DNA of 36,923 bases from Lactobacillus laiwuensis (GCF_019972835.1 NZ_BPPB01000016.1:1-36923), one strand, 5' to 3'. Counted from the first letter of the stretch, positions 21,744-31,176 are shown. The notes: generated by a model not told the origin, from the letters alone. A program made the numbers and translations.

Positions 21744-22676
21744 ATGACCAAAATCAAAAAGTTTCTGATAGCATGTTTCGTACTGTTATTAACAGTTGGT
21801 GCTACAGCATGTTCCAATTCAAGTAAGAAGTCTAGTTCAAGTAGTAATACGCCAAAATCACTCAACGTTCAGTTCGTACCGAGTGTAGCTGCCAATAAGT
21901 TGGAGGCACGGGCTAAGCCGATGGAAAAACTATTGTCCAAACGCCTTGGCATTCCAGTCCATGTTTCAATGTCAACTGACTACAATGGCTTAGTTGAAGC
22001 TATGAAGTCAAAGAAAGTTGATGTTGGTTTCTTGCCTTCAGACGCTTACATTATGGCTCACAAGCAAAAAGCAGCTGACTTGCTTTTACAATCTGTTCGT
22101 TATGGCATTAAACAACCAAATGGCGTTCAAACCAAAGAATTAGTCAACTCATATCGTGGTGAAATCCTGGTTAAGAAGGGTTCAAAAATTAAGAGCTGGA
22201 AGGACTTAAAAGGCAAGTCAATTTCTGTTCAAGACATCACTTCTGACTCTGGCTATGTATTCCCAGTTGCTGAATTAAAGCAAAAGGGATTAGATGTAAC
22301 CAAGAGTTGCAAGACTGTATCTGTTAAGGGTGCCGATCAAGGCGTCTTAAACGTTTTAAACGGTGATACTGACGCAGCTTTCGTATTTGAAGATGCACGT
22401 AATAATGTTAAGAATGATGATCCGAAGATTATGAGCAAGGTAGTGCCAATTTACTTCACCAAGCGTATTCCTAACGATACTATTTCGGTTATCCCTAGTT
22501 TGCCAAAATCCTTCCAGAAGAAGCTGGCTAAAGCATTTATTGCTATAGGCAAGTCTAAAGAAGGTAAGAAGATTATTGAAAATGTTTATAACCAAGAAGG
22601 CTATACTTACGCCAAAGACAGCGACTACGACATTATTCGTCAATACAATAAAGTAATTGCTTCTACTAAGAAATAG
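21744..22676 (+). CDS. PhnD-type substrate-binding lipoprotein 1
   Basis: A 310-aa lipoprotein of the phosphate/phosphite/phosphonate-binding PhnD family. The signal is MTKIKKFLIACFVLLLTVG with lipobox ATAC, then a Ser-rich linker. The family motifs NVQFVPSVAANKLEARAKPM, VDVGFLPSDAYIMAHKQ, WKDLKGKSISVQDITSDSGY and NGDTDAAFVFEDAR are clear. It captures the ligand outside the membrane for the PhnC/PhnE transporter. It is about 75% identical to the next binding protein. AGGAG is present but about 12 bases from the ATG, a little far. Ligand is uncertain: many PhnD relatives do not bind phosphonates. Confidence 0.87.
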   Translation: MTKIKKFLIACFVLLLTVGATACSNSSKKSSSSSNTPKSLNVQFVPSVAANKLEARAKPMEKLLSKRLGIPVHVSMSTDYNGLVEAMKSKKVDVGFLPSDAYIMAHKQKAADLLLQSVRYGIKQPNGVQTKELVNSYRGEILVKKGSKIKSWKDLKGKSISVQDITSDSGYVFPVAELKQKGLDVTKSCKTVSVKGADQGVLNVLNGDTDAAFVFEDARNNVKNDDPKIMSKVVPIYFTKRIPNDTISVIPSLPKSFQKKLAKAFIAIGKSKEGKKIIENVYNQEGYTYAKDSDYDIIRQYNKVIASTKK

Positions 22677-22836
22677 TTTCCCCAATATTTCAAAAATCTA
22701 AAAAAGCCGCATAATAGGAATTAAATAAACTTTCTTAAACAAAATAAGATTTCTAGTCAATTCTCTTTTCTAAATAAAACATTTCTGCTATTATTTGATA
22801 GAATAAATACAGTATGGCGAAAGGAGAGTGAAGGTA

Positions 22837-22956
22837 ATGCAAAAATATCAACGGCGCCTAGCGTTCATTGAAGTTTTTGCAAAAAAGCCTTTCGTTCCTT
22901 TCAAAAAGGTATTGTTCGCTTTTTTAGTAAAAGTGTTATTGAAAGACTTAGTTTAA
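22837..22956 (+). CDS. 39-aa cationic leader ORF before phnD2
   Basis: MQKYQRRLAFIEVFAKKPFV, then PFKKVLFAFLVKVLLKDLV. AAGGAGAGTGAAGGTA precedes the ATG at 22837, and TGCTATTAT (extended -10) lies about 45 bases upstream. The TAA stop lies between the two arms of a terminator hairpin. The peptide is amphipathic and basic, so a leader peptide, small toxin or antimicrobial-like peptide are all possible. It shares position and plan, though not sequence, with the ORF at 21448-21552. Confidence 0.45.
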   Translation: MQKYQRRLAFIEVFAKKPFVPFKKVLFAFLVKVLLKDLV

Positions 22957-22989
22957 TTCACGTTTGTGTTTTTAGCTAAAGTCTTTTTT
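22942..22989 (+). terminator. Terminator/attenuator before phnD2
   Basis: AAAGACTTAG/CTAAAGTCTTT stem (one bulge) and a T-run, enclosing the stop codon of the 39-aa ORF and ending 19 bases before the phnD2 start. Confidence 0.65.
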
Positions 22990-23007
22990 TATGTCTGGGA
23001 GGGCATG

Positions 23008-23934
23008 ATGAGAAAATTTAGAAAAATATTGGCTTGTGCTGCTGTTTTTTTAGTAGCATTAATGGCAACTGCCTGCTCAAATAAGGAAAAGAGCAAAGAT
23101 AGTGGCACGCCCAAAACTTTGAATGTGCAATTTGTTCCTAGTCAAGCAGCCACAAAGCTGGAGTCTCGTGCAAAACCACTGGAAAAAATGTTGTCAGACC
23201 GTTTAGGCATTCCAGTTCACGTTTCAATGTCTACTGATTACAACACAGTGGTCGAAGCCATGAAGTCTAAGAAAGTTGATGTAGGTTTCTTGCCACCAAA
23301 TGGTTACATTTTGGCTCATAAGCAAGGAGCAGCAGATGTATTGCTGCAAGCACAAAGATATGGAGTTAAACAACCAAACGGCCGTCCAACCAATGAACTG
23401 GTTAACTTCTATCGTGCTGAGATTGTAGCTAAGAAAAATTCTAAAATTAAGAGTTGGAAAGATTTAAAAGGCAAGTCAATTTCTATTCAAAGTCCCACAT
23501 CTTCAGCCGGCTACGTTTTCCCGATTGCTGAGTTGAAGGAAAAAGGTCTTGATGTACGCAAGAGTTGCAAGTTAGTCACTGTGACTGGTCAGGATCAAGC
23601 TGTTTTGAATGTCCTCAATGGTGACACAGATGCCGCATTTGTATTTGAAGATGCGCGGACAATTGTGAAAGATGATAACCCTAAAATCATGAGTCAAGTA
23701 GTACCAATTTACTTTACTAAGCCTATTCCCAACGATACGATTTCCGTTGTTCCTAGCATGTCTGATTCATTCAGAAAGAAGCTGGCCAAGGCATTTATCG
23801 ATATTGGCAAGTCTAAGAAGGGTAAAAAAGTTATCGAGAGTATTTATACTCATGAAGGATACGTTCACACTAAAGACAGTGACTTTAACGTTGTGCGTAA
23901 ATATGAAAAAATTATCGAATCGACCAAAAAATAA
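23008..23934 (+). CDS. phnD: PhnD-type substrate-binding lipoprotein 2
   Basis: A 308-aa lipoprotein, paralogue of the preceding binding protein. The signal is MRKFRKILACAAVFLVALMA with lipobox ATAC and a short linker. The motifs are conserved: NVQFVPSQAATKLESRAKPL, VDVGFLPPNGYILAHKQGAA, YVFPIAELKEKGLDV and NGDTDAAFVFEDARTIV. The start is the second of two adjacent ATGs (23005 and 23008), 6 bases after GGGAGG; translation could also begin at the first. It lies 21 bp before phnC, so it heads the transporter operon proper. The presence of two binding proteins for one transporter suggests broadened or altered ligand range. Confidence 0.88.
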   Translation: MRKFRKILACAAVFLVALMATACSNKEKSKDSGTPKTLNVQFVPSQAATKLESRAKPLEKMLSDRLGIPVHVSMSTDYNTVVEAMKSKKVDVGFLPPNGYILAHKQGAADVLLQAQRYGVKQPNGRPTNELVNFYRAEIVAKKNSKIKSWKDLKGKSISIQSPTSSAGYVFPIAELKEKGLDVRKSCKLVTVTGQDQAVLNVLNGDTDAAFVFEDARTIVKDDNPKIMSQVVPIYFTKPIPNDTISVVPSMSDSFRKKLAKAFIDIGKSKKGKKVIESIYTHEGYVHTKDSDFNVVRKYEKIIESTKK

Positions 23935-23955
23935 GGAATACAAAGGAAGTTTATA

Positions 23956-24729
23956 ATGGCAGATTCTGCAGTTAAGCCAATAATCGAATTAAAAAACGTT
24001 AAAAAAGTTTATGGCAAAGATGTTGTTGGTTTAAAAGACGTCAATTTAACTATCAATAAAGGTGAATTTGTCGTTATTGTTGGTTTATCTGGCGCCGGCA
24101 AATCAACGCTTTTGCGGTCGATTAACCGTCTAATTGATATTACTGAGGGTGATATCTTAATTAACGGTGAATCTATTACCGAGGCTAAGGGTAAAAAGTT
24201 AAGAACTTTACGTCGTCATATTGGGATGATTTTCCAAAGCTTTAACTTAGTTAAACGCTCAAGCGTGATGCGTAACGTTTTAACTGGCAGAGTTGGATAT
24301 TATCCAACTTGGAAATCTACTCTAAACCTTTTTACTAAAGAAGATAAACAACGGGCCTATGATGCACTCCAGCAAGTGGATTTGGCAGATAAAGTTTATT
24401 CTCGGGCTGATGAATTGTCTGGTGGGCAGCAGCAACGGGTAGCAATTGCCCGTGTGTTGACACAGAACCCGGATATCATTTTGGCAGACGAGCCGACAGC
24501 TTCACTTGACCCACAGACTTCACGCCGGGTGATGAAAGACTTGCAGATGCTTAACGAAAAGCATGGCATGACAGTTGTCATTAACCTGCACAGCGTGCAG
24601 CTGGCACAGGAATTTGGCAAGCGGGTCATTGGCGTTCGTGCTGGTGAAATTATCTATGACGGTAAGATGTCAGATACCCCGGCAGCAACGTTTGATCAGA
24701 TCTATTCCGGTGGTGATGAAGATGAGTAG
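23956..24729 (+). CDS. phnC: PhnC-type ABC importer ATPase
   Basis: A 257-aa ATPase for the phosphonate-type importer. Motifs are Walker [10 protein letters not shown] near residues 40-48, Q-loop FQSFNLV, signature LSGGQQQR, Walker [14 protein letters not shown] and the H-loop NLHSV (PhnC-type, where His follows Leu). The insert [20 protein letters not shown] is also typical. AGGAAG is 8 bases before the ATG. It lies in an operon 21 bp after phnD2, and its last codons overlap the first permease start by 8 bases, which suggests translational coupling. Ligand follows the binding proteins. Confidence 0.92.
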   Translation: MADSAVKPIIELKNVKKVYGKDVVGLKDVNLTINKGEFVVIVGLSGAGKSTLLRSINRLIDITEGDILINGESITEAKGKKLRTLRRHIGMIFQSFNLVKRSSVMRNVLTGRVGYYPTWKSTLNLFTKEDKQRAYDALQQVDLADKVYSRADELSGGQQQRVAIARVLTQNPDIILADEPTASLDPQTSRRVMKDLQMLNEKHGMTVVINLHSVQLAQEFGKRVIGVRAGEIIYDGKMSDTPAATFDQIYSGGDEDE

Positions 24730-25525
24730 CACAGAGCAAGAAAAACTGAGGGCTTTGCCTAAGAAAAAGTTTAAAATCTTAAATTTGCTTTGGGTGCTGC
24801 TTTTTATTGCTGGATTATTCATTTCTACTAATGAAACCAAAACTGACTTAGGTGCCTTGTTTGCCAACTTTGGGCAATTTGCCGACATTTTCCTGCAAAT
24901 GTTGCATCCTGACTGGTCTTATCTGGGCACAGTAGTACCTCTTTTGCTGGAAACTATTAAGATGGCGATCTTGGGTACAGCAATCGGTTCTGTAATTGCT
25001 TTTATTTACTCTTTGCTTATTGCGCGCAATATTGTAAAAAATAAAGCACTTACTGGAATATTGCGGATTATTATGAATATCATCAGAACCGTTCCTGACC
25101 TGCTTTTGGGTGCTATCTTCGTAGCTATAGTCGGTATAGGGCCAGTAGCTGGTGTTTTAGCCTTGGCTATCTGTACGTTCGGGATTGTGGTCAAACTGTT
25201 TTACGAAGCAATTGAAACTATTGATCCGGGTCCGATTGAAGCCTTGACTGCTGTTGGTGCCAACAAATTGCAAATCATTGTCTTTGCGGTTTTGCCTCAG
25301 GTTATGACCTATTTTATTTCCTATTGTTTGTATGCATTTGAAATTAACGTGCGTGCTTCAACCGTTTTAGGTTATATCGGTGCCGGTGGTATTGGTTTGT
25401 ATCTGCAACAGACACTGCAAATCTTTGATTATCCTAAGACAGGAACAATTATTATTGTGATCATTATTGTAGTGGTACTAATTGATTATGTTTCATCTAA
25501 ATCACGGGAGGCGTTGATGCAATAA
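24722..25525 (+). CDS. phnE: PhnE-type ABC importer permease 1
   Basis: A 267-aa integral membrane permease. A charged N-terminus ([18 protein letters not shown]) precedes about six helices. The cytoplasmic EAA loop that docks the ATPase reads [20 protein letters not shown] near residue 180. The start at 24722 overlaps the phnC stop, preceded by GGTGGTGATGAAG. The frame extends far upstream without a stop, but that part lies within phnC. It ends in a TAATG overlap with the second permease. PhnE pairs form the heterodimeric channel of this importer class. Confidence 0.9.
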   Translation: MSSTEQEKLRALPKKKFKILNLLWVLLFIAGLFISTNETKTDLGALFANFGQFADIFLQMLHPDWSYLGTVVPLLLETIKMAILGTAIGSVIAFIYSLLIARNIVKNKALTGILRIIMNIIRTVPDLLLGAIFVAIVGIGPVAGVLALAICTFGIVVKLFYEAIETIDPGPIEALTAVGANKLQIIVFAVLPQVMTYFISYCLYAFEINVRASTVLGYIGAGGIGLYLQQTLQIFDYPKTGTIIIVIIIVVVLIDYVSSKSREALMQ

Positions 25526-26337
25526 TGGATACAAGTATGAAAAAATTGCCTCCTAGGCCTATAGATGTCAAAAAACGTGTTTTGCACTGGCTAATAGCAG
25601 TTGTCACTGCGGCTTTAGTGGTTTGGTCATGCACAGGAATCGATTTTGGCGGCATCAAAGAAACAGCCGGACAAATTGCCGGTGCGATCTTTTCTGGCAT
25701 TTTTCATCCTGATTGGTCTTATGTCTATAACGGCTCAGGTGAAGACTTACTGTCGCAATTATGGGAAACTGTCTGCATTGCCTTTTTAGGAACATTCATT
25801 TCTGCCATTATTTCATTACCCTTTGCTTTTTGGGCCGCAAATACTAAGCACAAGCACTGGTATGTCTCAAGGTCAGGCAAAATTGTGCTGGCAATAATCA
25901 GATCATTTCCAGAAATTGTGTTAGCCTTAATGTTTATTAAAGCTGTTGGACCAGGTTCTGCTGCGGGTGTTTTGGCACTAGGCTTTCACTCTGTAGGGAT
26001 GCTTGCCAAGCTCTTTTCTGAAGCAATTGAGAACTTGGAGGATGGCCCCAACGAAGCGGTTACGGCTGTCGGTGGTTCAAAGACAAATATTATCATGTTT
26101 TCTACTTTACCCAATTTAATGCCGGCATTAATTTCAAACACGTTATACCGATTTGATGTTTCGATTCGGTCTGCTTCTATCTTAGGTTTAGTTGGAGCCG
26201 GTGGCATTGGCTACCCGTTAATCATTGCACTGCAATACCGTCAATGGAACCGAGTTGGTATCATTTTACTGGGTATCATCATTATGGTTGTGATCATTGA
26301 CTGGATTTCGGGCTGGATCCGTAAAAAATTAGTCTAA
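25525..26337 (+). CDS. phnE: PhnE-type ABC importer permease 2
   Basis: A 270-aa integral membrane permease, second half of the channel. The EAA loop reads EAVTAVGGSKTNIIMFSTLP, again followed by GGIG (ILGLVGAGGIGYPLIIALQY). The ATG shares one base with the stop of permease 1 (TAATG), so the two are probably coupled. Compared with permease 1 it has a longer periplasmic N-terminal loop (YVYNGSGEDLLSQLWETVC). The operon ends with a strong terminator at 26358-26397. Confidence 0.9.
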   Translation: MDTSMKKLPPRPIDVKKRVLHWLIAVVTAALVVWSCTGIDFGGIKETAGQIAGAIFSGIFHPDWSYVYNGSGEDLLSQLWETVCIAFLGTFISAIISLPFAFWAANTKHKHWYVSRSGKIVLAIIRSFPEIVLALMFIKAVGPGSAAGVLALGFHSVGMLAKLFSEAIENLEDGPNEAVTAVGGSKTNIIMFSTLPNLMPALISNTLYRFDVSIRSASILGLVGAGGIGYPLIIALQYRQWNRVGIILLGIIIMVVIIDWISGWIRKKLV

Positions 26338-26357
26338 AACGAAAATTTCTGAATATG

Positions 26358-26397
26358 GTGAATCAAGTATGTAATTTCAGCTTGATTCACTTTTTTT
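26358..26397. terminator. Terminator between the importer operon and tagI
   Basis: GTGAATCAAG/CTTGATTCAC stem with a TTTTTTT tail on the plus strand. The tagI stop is within the T-run on the other strand, so it may serve both convergent units. Confidence 0.85.
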
Positions 26398-26962
26398 AGC
26401 CGTGATATTTAAAGGGGCAATTTTCTAAATGATCATTGATTAAGCCAACGCTCTGCAGGAATGAGTATAGAATTACTGGCCCCACAAAAGTAAAACCGTC
26501 TTGTTTCATCTGTTTAGCTAGTTTTTGCGCAATCTTATTTGTCGTTGGTACCTCGTCACTTGTTTGAGGATGATGAATAATAGGAGTGGGAATAAATTTT
26601 TGTAAATAATGGGCAAAGTTGCCGTTTTTGGCGTCAATAATTAACAGTGCGCGTGCATTGGTAATCGCAGCAGCAATTTTTCTTTGATTGCGAATGATTC
26701 CTTTGTCTTGCAATAAGCGTGCCTGATCCTGTTCGGTCATTTGTGCAACTTCTGCGGGAACAAAATTGCAAAAAGCCTGCCGAAAATTTTGCCGTTTATG
26801 CAAAACTGTAGACCAACTGAGACCAGACTGAAACAGTTCCAGCACCAGCATTTCAAATAAGTAACGTTCATCTAAGTTTAATTTACCCCATTCGTGGTCG
26901 TGGTAATCTCTAATTAAGGAATCATCATGGTCACTCCAAGGACAGCGATTAATATTATTCAT
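26396..26962 (-). CDS. tag: DNA-3-methyladenine glycosylase I
   Basis: A 188-aa base-excision repair enzyme that removes 3-methyladenine from DNA. The Tag fold is shown by RCPWSDHDDSLIRDYHDHEWG, the base-recognition region (FEMLVLELFQSGLSWSTVLHK with the key Glu), FVGPVILYSFLQSVGLINDH, and the zinc-snap ligands: Cys near residue 7, His in YHDHEWG, and His and Cys in DHLENCPF at the C-terminus. AAGGAG is 7 bases before the ATG at 26962; codons 16 residues upstream have no site. Convergent with the importer operon. Confidence 0.93.
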   Translation of the reverse strand: MNNINRCPWSDHDDSLIRDYHDHEWGKLNLDERYLFEMLVLELFQSGLSWSTVLHKRQNFRQAFCNFVPAEVAQMTEQDQARLLQDKGIIRNQRKIAAAITNARALLIIDAKNGNFAHYLQKFIPTPIIHHPQTSDEVPTTNKIAQKLAKQMKQDGFTFVGPVILYSFLQSVGLINDHLENCPFKYHG

Positions 26963-27162
26963 TTTTATTCTCCTTAAATATATATTAACGTTCATAAATA
27001 AATACGCCAAAAGTTTTTTATTCTTTTAAAAACAATTTGGTCGTTTATTGTGCTGAAATTTTTTAATTGTTTTCTTTTTGCTTAAATATCAGAAACTTTT
27101 CCTTCAAAAAGTGCAATAGCAGTTTTTTTGGTATAATATATAATGAACTTTAGGAGGATACC

Positions 27163-27648
27163 ATGGAGAAGTTAGAAATAATAACTTTGGCCGATGACTT
27201 GGCCGCAAATCAAGAAAGTATTTTAAATAAAGAAACAGATTTTGATGCCGAGGCAGTTTATCGTGTAATTGATAATTTGCACGTTTTGCATAAGCCAATA
27301 AAAGAATACTTCGGCATGACTCAAGAACAGTACTACGACACTGAAAGTGATCATAAACTGACTTTAATTAAGCTATCAGAGCAATTAACCGATTTGCAGG
27401 ATCGAATTTTAACTAACCACGTTGATGGTTTTGTTGATAAAAGCGAAATTAATTTAACTTATAATCATGAAAATCCTTATGAAGATGGGTTTTACAATGA
27501 CCTGGTAGATTTTCATGTCGTTAGTTACAGTTTAAAAGTAATTGGGGCCGTTGAAGAAGTAGCGCCAAAAACATTACAAGGGGTTTTGTCTAAAGATGCT
27601 CTTCTGTCAATTGGTTTAGCGGCACACGCTTTAGAAAAAAGCTTATAA
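27163..27648 (+). CDS. Acidic 161-aa protein, unknown
   Basis: A soluble, acidic protein (LEIITLADDLAANQESILNK, NPYEDGFYNDLVDFHVVSYS, ...LSIGLAAHALEKSL) without signal or membrane segments. TAGGAGGATACC directly precedes the ATG, a near-ideal ribosome site, and TTTGGTATAAT (extended -10) lies about 35 bases upstream. It is followed by a terminator hairpin at 27653-27682. The pattern looks like a conserved Lactobacillus protein of unknown role; I do not recognise a domain. The next gene begins immediately after the hairpin. Confidence 0.7.
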   Translation: MEKLEIITLADDLAANQESILNKETDFDAEAVYRVIDNLHVLHKPIKEYFGMTQEQYYDTESDHKLTLIKLSEQLTDLQDRILTNHVDGFVDKSEINLTYNHENPYEDGFYNDLVDFHVVSYSLKVIGAVEEVAPKTLQGVLSKDALLSIGLAAHALEKSL

Positions 27649-27652
27649 TTTT

Positions 27653-27682
27653 AGAGCTGAATGTGTGATCAGCTCTTTTTCT
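27653..27682 (+). terminator. Terminator/attenuator before the metallophosphoesterase
   Basis: AGAGCTGA/TCAGCTCT perfect stem, 8-base loop, then TTTTTCTTT. It leaves only about 18 bases to the next start codon. Confidence 0.7.
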
Positions 27683-27700
27683 TTCTGTTTGGGGCAAAAT

Positions 27701-29098
27701 ATGGGTATTTTAAAGTATACTAAAGGACTAGTTGATAAGATAAATGGTGCTAAATTACGTTCTTTATTTAAGGAAAATGATGCACAACTTGATCCTATGC
27801 AAAATTATTTAACGGTAGGAGAGTATCACGTTGATAGTGAACAGGGTACACCTAATGATCAGCCGTATACTCTGACAGTTTACCAAGATGAAGAAAAAAT
27901 TTTGCATCAAGCTCTCAGCTTGGAAAGTACAGATAAATTAGAACCTGAATATGTCCGCAGATTCAGTCCCGAACTGCAGCGCTATCGTGCTTTTGTCAAC
28001 CGCAAAACTGGCAGACGCTATGTTGTAGAAGAGTATTTGGATCGCTTTGTTGAAAGAGTCAAAGGCCACATTCGCACAGGGAAAAATTCTGTTAATGTCA
28101 GTGTTATTACTGATACCCATTATAAAGATCGTAACAGTATGGACTTTTATGGCTGGAACGGTTTAACTCACGTTAACGAATTTTCTTACCTGGATAACTC
28201 GGGACTGTTAAGCTTAAAAGTTCATTTGGGTGACTGGATTGATGGCTCTGATACGGGCTTTTTGGGTGAAAGTGAATTAACTAAGTTGCGTGATTCATTT
28301 GTTTCCGACAAAGTGCCCTATATGCTGATTAAAGGCAATCACGATGAAAATGACAAGTTTGATGAACACCATGATTTAAGCGCCTCTTTTCCTGAAAATG
28401 AGTTTGAAGGGATTATGTGGCCCGCCTTGTATAAGCAAAAGGGTGTCCATTATATTTCGCGTCAACACGGAGTTTGTTACTATGATGTGGATGATTTACG
28501 CTTTATTTCCGTTAATACTTCTGATTTGCCTTACTATTTGGATGCCCAAGGCAGAAAAAAATATGATGTGAAACTTACTTTGGCTGTGAGGGAAGATCAA
28601 ATTGAAGAAATTATTGAAATACTGCAGCAGTCATCCAATAAGCAAATTATCTTGATGAGCCATGCCAACCCGATTAATCGCAAGGGTTCAAATGCTTTAA
28701 AGTATAATGGCCGTTCTCTGCACGAGCTGCTAGTTGCTTTTAATCAGGGTGAAAAAGGACAGATGCATTCCAGCCACGGAATTCCACCAGAATTTCGTTT
28801 AGCTAATGACTTTGATTTTACTAATGTAAAAAATGCGCGTATTATTGCCTACTTTTGTGGTCACAGACACAGGGAAGACCAATACCGCATTAACGGAATT
28901 CAGTATATTCTGTTTAACTGTTCGGCGCTGATGGGACCTAACCATGCTTTAACCACTAAATATAACAAGAATTGGAAGCGGCAAATTGATCATCAAACGG
29001 AATTTGCGGGTTATATTGTGAATATTGACATACAAAGGCATTATATTCAGGCTTTTGGTTATGGTGCTGCCAGCAAACGCAGAATTTTTTATATTTAG
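27701..29098 (+). CDS. Calcineurin-like metallophosphoesterase
   Basis: A 465-aa cytoplasmic enzyme. The two-metal site is intact: ITDTHYKD (D-x-H), VHLGDWIDG (GD), IKGNHDEND (GNHD/E), ILMSHANP and FCGHRHRED (GHxH). An N-terminal domain of about 130 residues and a C-terminal extension surround it. Probably a phosphodiesterase or phosphatase for nucleotides or a wall precursor; substrate unknown. Start at 27701 has GGGGCAAAAT in front; a GTG at 27665 in the same frame is possible but lies within the terminator hairpin. No promoter is visible between that hairpin and the start, so expression may depend on read-through. Confidence 0.83.
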   Translation: MGILKYTKGLVDKINGAKLRSLFKENDAQLDPMQNYLTVGEYHVDSEQGTPNDQPYTLTVYQDEEKILHQALSLESTDKLEPEYVRRFSPELQRYRAFVNRKTGRRYVVEEYLDRFVERVKGHIRTGKNSVNVSVITDTHYKDRNSMDFYGWNGLTHVNEFSYLDNSGLLSLKVHLGDWIDGSDTGFLGESELTKLRDSFVSDKVPYMLIKGNHDENDKFDEHHDLSASFPENEFEGIMWPALYKQKGVHYISRQHGVCYYDVDDLRFISVNTSDLPYYLDAQGRKKYDVKLTLAVREDQIEEIIEILQQSSNKQIILMSHANPINRKGSNALKYNGRSLHELLVAFNQGEKGQMHSSHGIPPEFRLANDFDFTNVKNARIIAYFCGHRHREDQYRINGIQYILFNCSALMGPNHALTTKYNKNWKRQIDHQTEFAGYIVNIDIQRHYIQAFGYGAASKRRIFYI

Positions 29099-29106
29099 TA
29101 AAGTCG

Positions 29107-29147
29107 CGACGGGCAATTTGGAAATTGTCCGGCTTTTAGCATATAAT
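29107..29147 (+). promoter_or_regulatory. Terminator of the metallophosphoesterase overlapping the asnB promoter
   Basis: CGGGCAATTT/AAATTGTCCG stem (29110-29131) with a GG loop and CTTTT tail. The -35 box TTGGAA (29118-29123) lies in the loop and right arm; TATAAT (29142-29147) follows after 18 bases. Confidence 0.6.
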
Positions 29148-29207
29148 AGAAAAGTTAAATTAAAGACAAAAATATACAAAGTAACATAAATTAAGGGAAG
29201 ATAAGCA

Positions 29208-31157
29208 ATGTGCGGAATTGTTGCATTTTATAATCCAGAAATAAATGATAAACAAGCCGCTATCGGTAAAATGATGGCGGCAATTATGCATCGTGGTCCT
29301 GATTCAGATGGTTTTTATACCAACGATAAAGTTGCTTTAGGGTTTAGAAGATTATCAATCATTGATTTGCGTGGCGGCAGTCAACCAATATACAACGAAG
29401 ATAAAACAATGGCCATTATCTTCAATGGTGAAATCTACAACTTCCAGCCATTGAGAGATGAATTAATTGCTGCGGGTCATACTTTTACCACTAAGTCTGA
29501 TACAGAAGTGCTGTTGCATGGCTTTGAAGAATGGGGCATGGATGACTTGCTCAAGCGTGTTCGCGGCATGTTTGCTTTTGCAATTTGGGATGACAATACT
29601 CAGACATTGTATGGTGCGCGCGATTTCTTTGGTATTAAGCCACTTTATTACAGTGATGAGAATGGTCATTTAACGATAGGCTCAGAAATCAAAAGCTTTT
29701 TGGCAATGCCTGGCTTTAAAAGACGTTTAAATATTGAAGCTGTTAAACCATACTTGATGAACCAGTATAATGATTTGCATGAAACTTTTTTCAAGGGAAT
29801 TTATAGATTTCCTGCCGGTCACTGGTTTGAATATAAAGATGGTGAAATGAAAACTCATCAGTATTGGGACGCAGAATACAAGGCTAATACTTTAAGTTTT
29901 GAAGAAACCGTCAATAAAATTGACGAAGATTTACACGAGTCAGTTAAATTGCACCATATTGCAGATGTTCCAGTCGGCGCCTTCCTTTCAGAAGGAGTCG
30001 ATTCAAGTTACATCACTAGTATATTAAATCCGGATGATGTATTCTCAATTTCTTTTGATGATGCAACTTATGATGAGGCTTCAAAGGCCAGGGCTTTAGC
30101 TGATATGAAGGGCTGGCATTTCTTTTCTGATAAGGTTAAAGCAGATGAAGCAATGCATGACTTCCCGGAAATGCAGTACCATATGGATGAGCCGGATGCA
30201 AACCCGTCAATAATTCCATTATGGTATTTATGCAAGATGGCACGTAAACATGTGACAGTTGCTTTGTCCGGCGAAGGTGCGGATGAATTATTTGCCGGTT
30301 ACGTTAATTACGGGATGCACACGCACAACAGCATTATTAAAGTGTTTACTTCCCAATGCAAAAAGTTACCGAAGAAGACCAGAGTTAAATTAGCACATAA
30401 AATTAAAAAGATGCCTAATTTCCCAGGAAAAGTTCATTTGTACACCAATTTGGCTGAACCGAGTGAATTTTACGTTGGTCAATCAGTTATCTACGACATG
30501 GATTATCCGACTATCTTTACCTCTGAGGATGCTAACAGTGTTTTAAAGCCAACTTATCGGAATAAATTAACTGTCAACGGGATTTACCAAAGTGACTTCA
30601 AAAAAGTAAAAGATCTCGATAATGTCCGCCAGATGCAGTACATTGATCTGCACCACTTTATGCTAAATGATATTGAGCAAAAGGCGGATAAAATTTCTAT
30701 GGCCCATTCCTTGGAATTACGGGTGCCATATCTTGATAAAAAGGTTGCAGAAAGAGCCAATTCAATTCCAACTGATTATTTAGTGAACAAGCATGATACT
30801 AAATATGCTTTGCGCAAGGCTTCAGAAAAGGTTTTGCCGGATGAATGGGCTAAACGGCCAAAATTAGGCTTTCCCACCCCAATTAAAGAATGGCTGCAAG
30901 AACCCCGTTTTTATAAGCAAGTGCGCGAATTATTCAGTGAAGATTTTGTACAAGACGTTTTCGAGCAGAATAAAATTTTGGCTCTGCTCGATGAAAACTA
31001 CAAGGGTGACGGTTCCCATCGTCGACAAATTTGGACTATTTATACATTCTTAGTATGGTATAAATTATTCTTTGTTGATTATGACGGCACAGTTGCCAAA
31101 TACCAGCATGTTCAACCAGAAGTTGCCAGCTTGATTAAGCAGGGCAAGCTGGTTTAA
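29208..31157 (+). CDS. asnB: Glutamine-dependent asparagine synthetase (AsnB/AsnH-like)
   Basis: A 649-aa cytoplasmic enzyme. The N-terminal class II glutaminase has the catalytic Cys after Met (MCGIVAFYN), then IMHRGPDSDGFY and FNGEIYNFQ. The C-terminal synthetase domain has the PP-loop written AFLSEGVDSSYITS, with SEG where SGG or SSG is usual, and LSGEGADELFAGY. Length is normal (630-650). The next gene, 19 bp downstream, is a probable D-aspartate ligase. In Lactococcus, AsnH of this family amidates the D-Asp of the peptidoglycan cross-bridge, so this enzyme may act on cell-wall precursors rather than free Asp. Own promoter at 29118-29147. Confidence 0.88.
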   Translation: MCGIVAFYNPEINDKQAAIGKMMAAIMHRGPDSDGFYTNDKVALGFRRLSIIDLRGGSQPIYNEDKTMAIIFNGEIYNFQPLRDELIAAGHTFTTKSDTEVLLHGFEEWGMDDLLKRVRGMFAFAIWDDNTQTLYGARDFFGIKPLYYSDENGHLTIGSEIKSFLAMPGFKRRLNIEAVKPYLMNQYNDLHETFFKGIYRFPAGHWFEYKDGEMKTHQYWDAEYKANTLSFEETVNKIDEDLHESVKLHHIADVPVGAFLSEGVDSSYITSILNPDDVFSISFDDATYDEASKARALADMKGWHFFSDKVKADEAMHDFPEMQYHMDEPDANPSIIPLWYLCKMARKHVTVALSGEGADELFAGYVNYGMHTHNSIIKVFTSQCKKLPKKTRVKLAHKIKKMPNFPGKVHLYTNLAEPSEFYVGQSVIYDMDYPTIFTSEDANSVLKPTYRNKLTVNGIYQSDFKKVKDLDNVRQMQYIDLHHFMLNDIEQKADKISMAHSLELRVPYLDKKVAERANSIPTDYLVNKHDTKYALRKASEKVLPDEWAKRPKLGFPTPIKEWLQEPRFYKQVRELFSEDFVQDVFEQNKILALLDENYKGDGSHRRQIWTIYTFLVWYKLFFVDYDGTVAKYQHVQPEVASLIKQGKLV

Positions 31158-31176
31158 TGAGGAGCACAATTTATTA

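Noticed and set aside
24575..24721. N-terminal extension of the first PhnE
   Set aside because: The extra residues lie inside phnC and resemble no permease; the ATG at 24722 overlaps the phnC stop in the usual coupled way.
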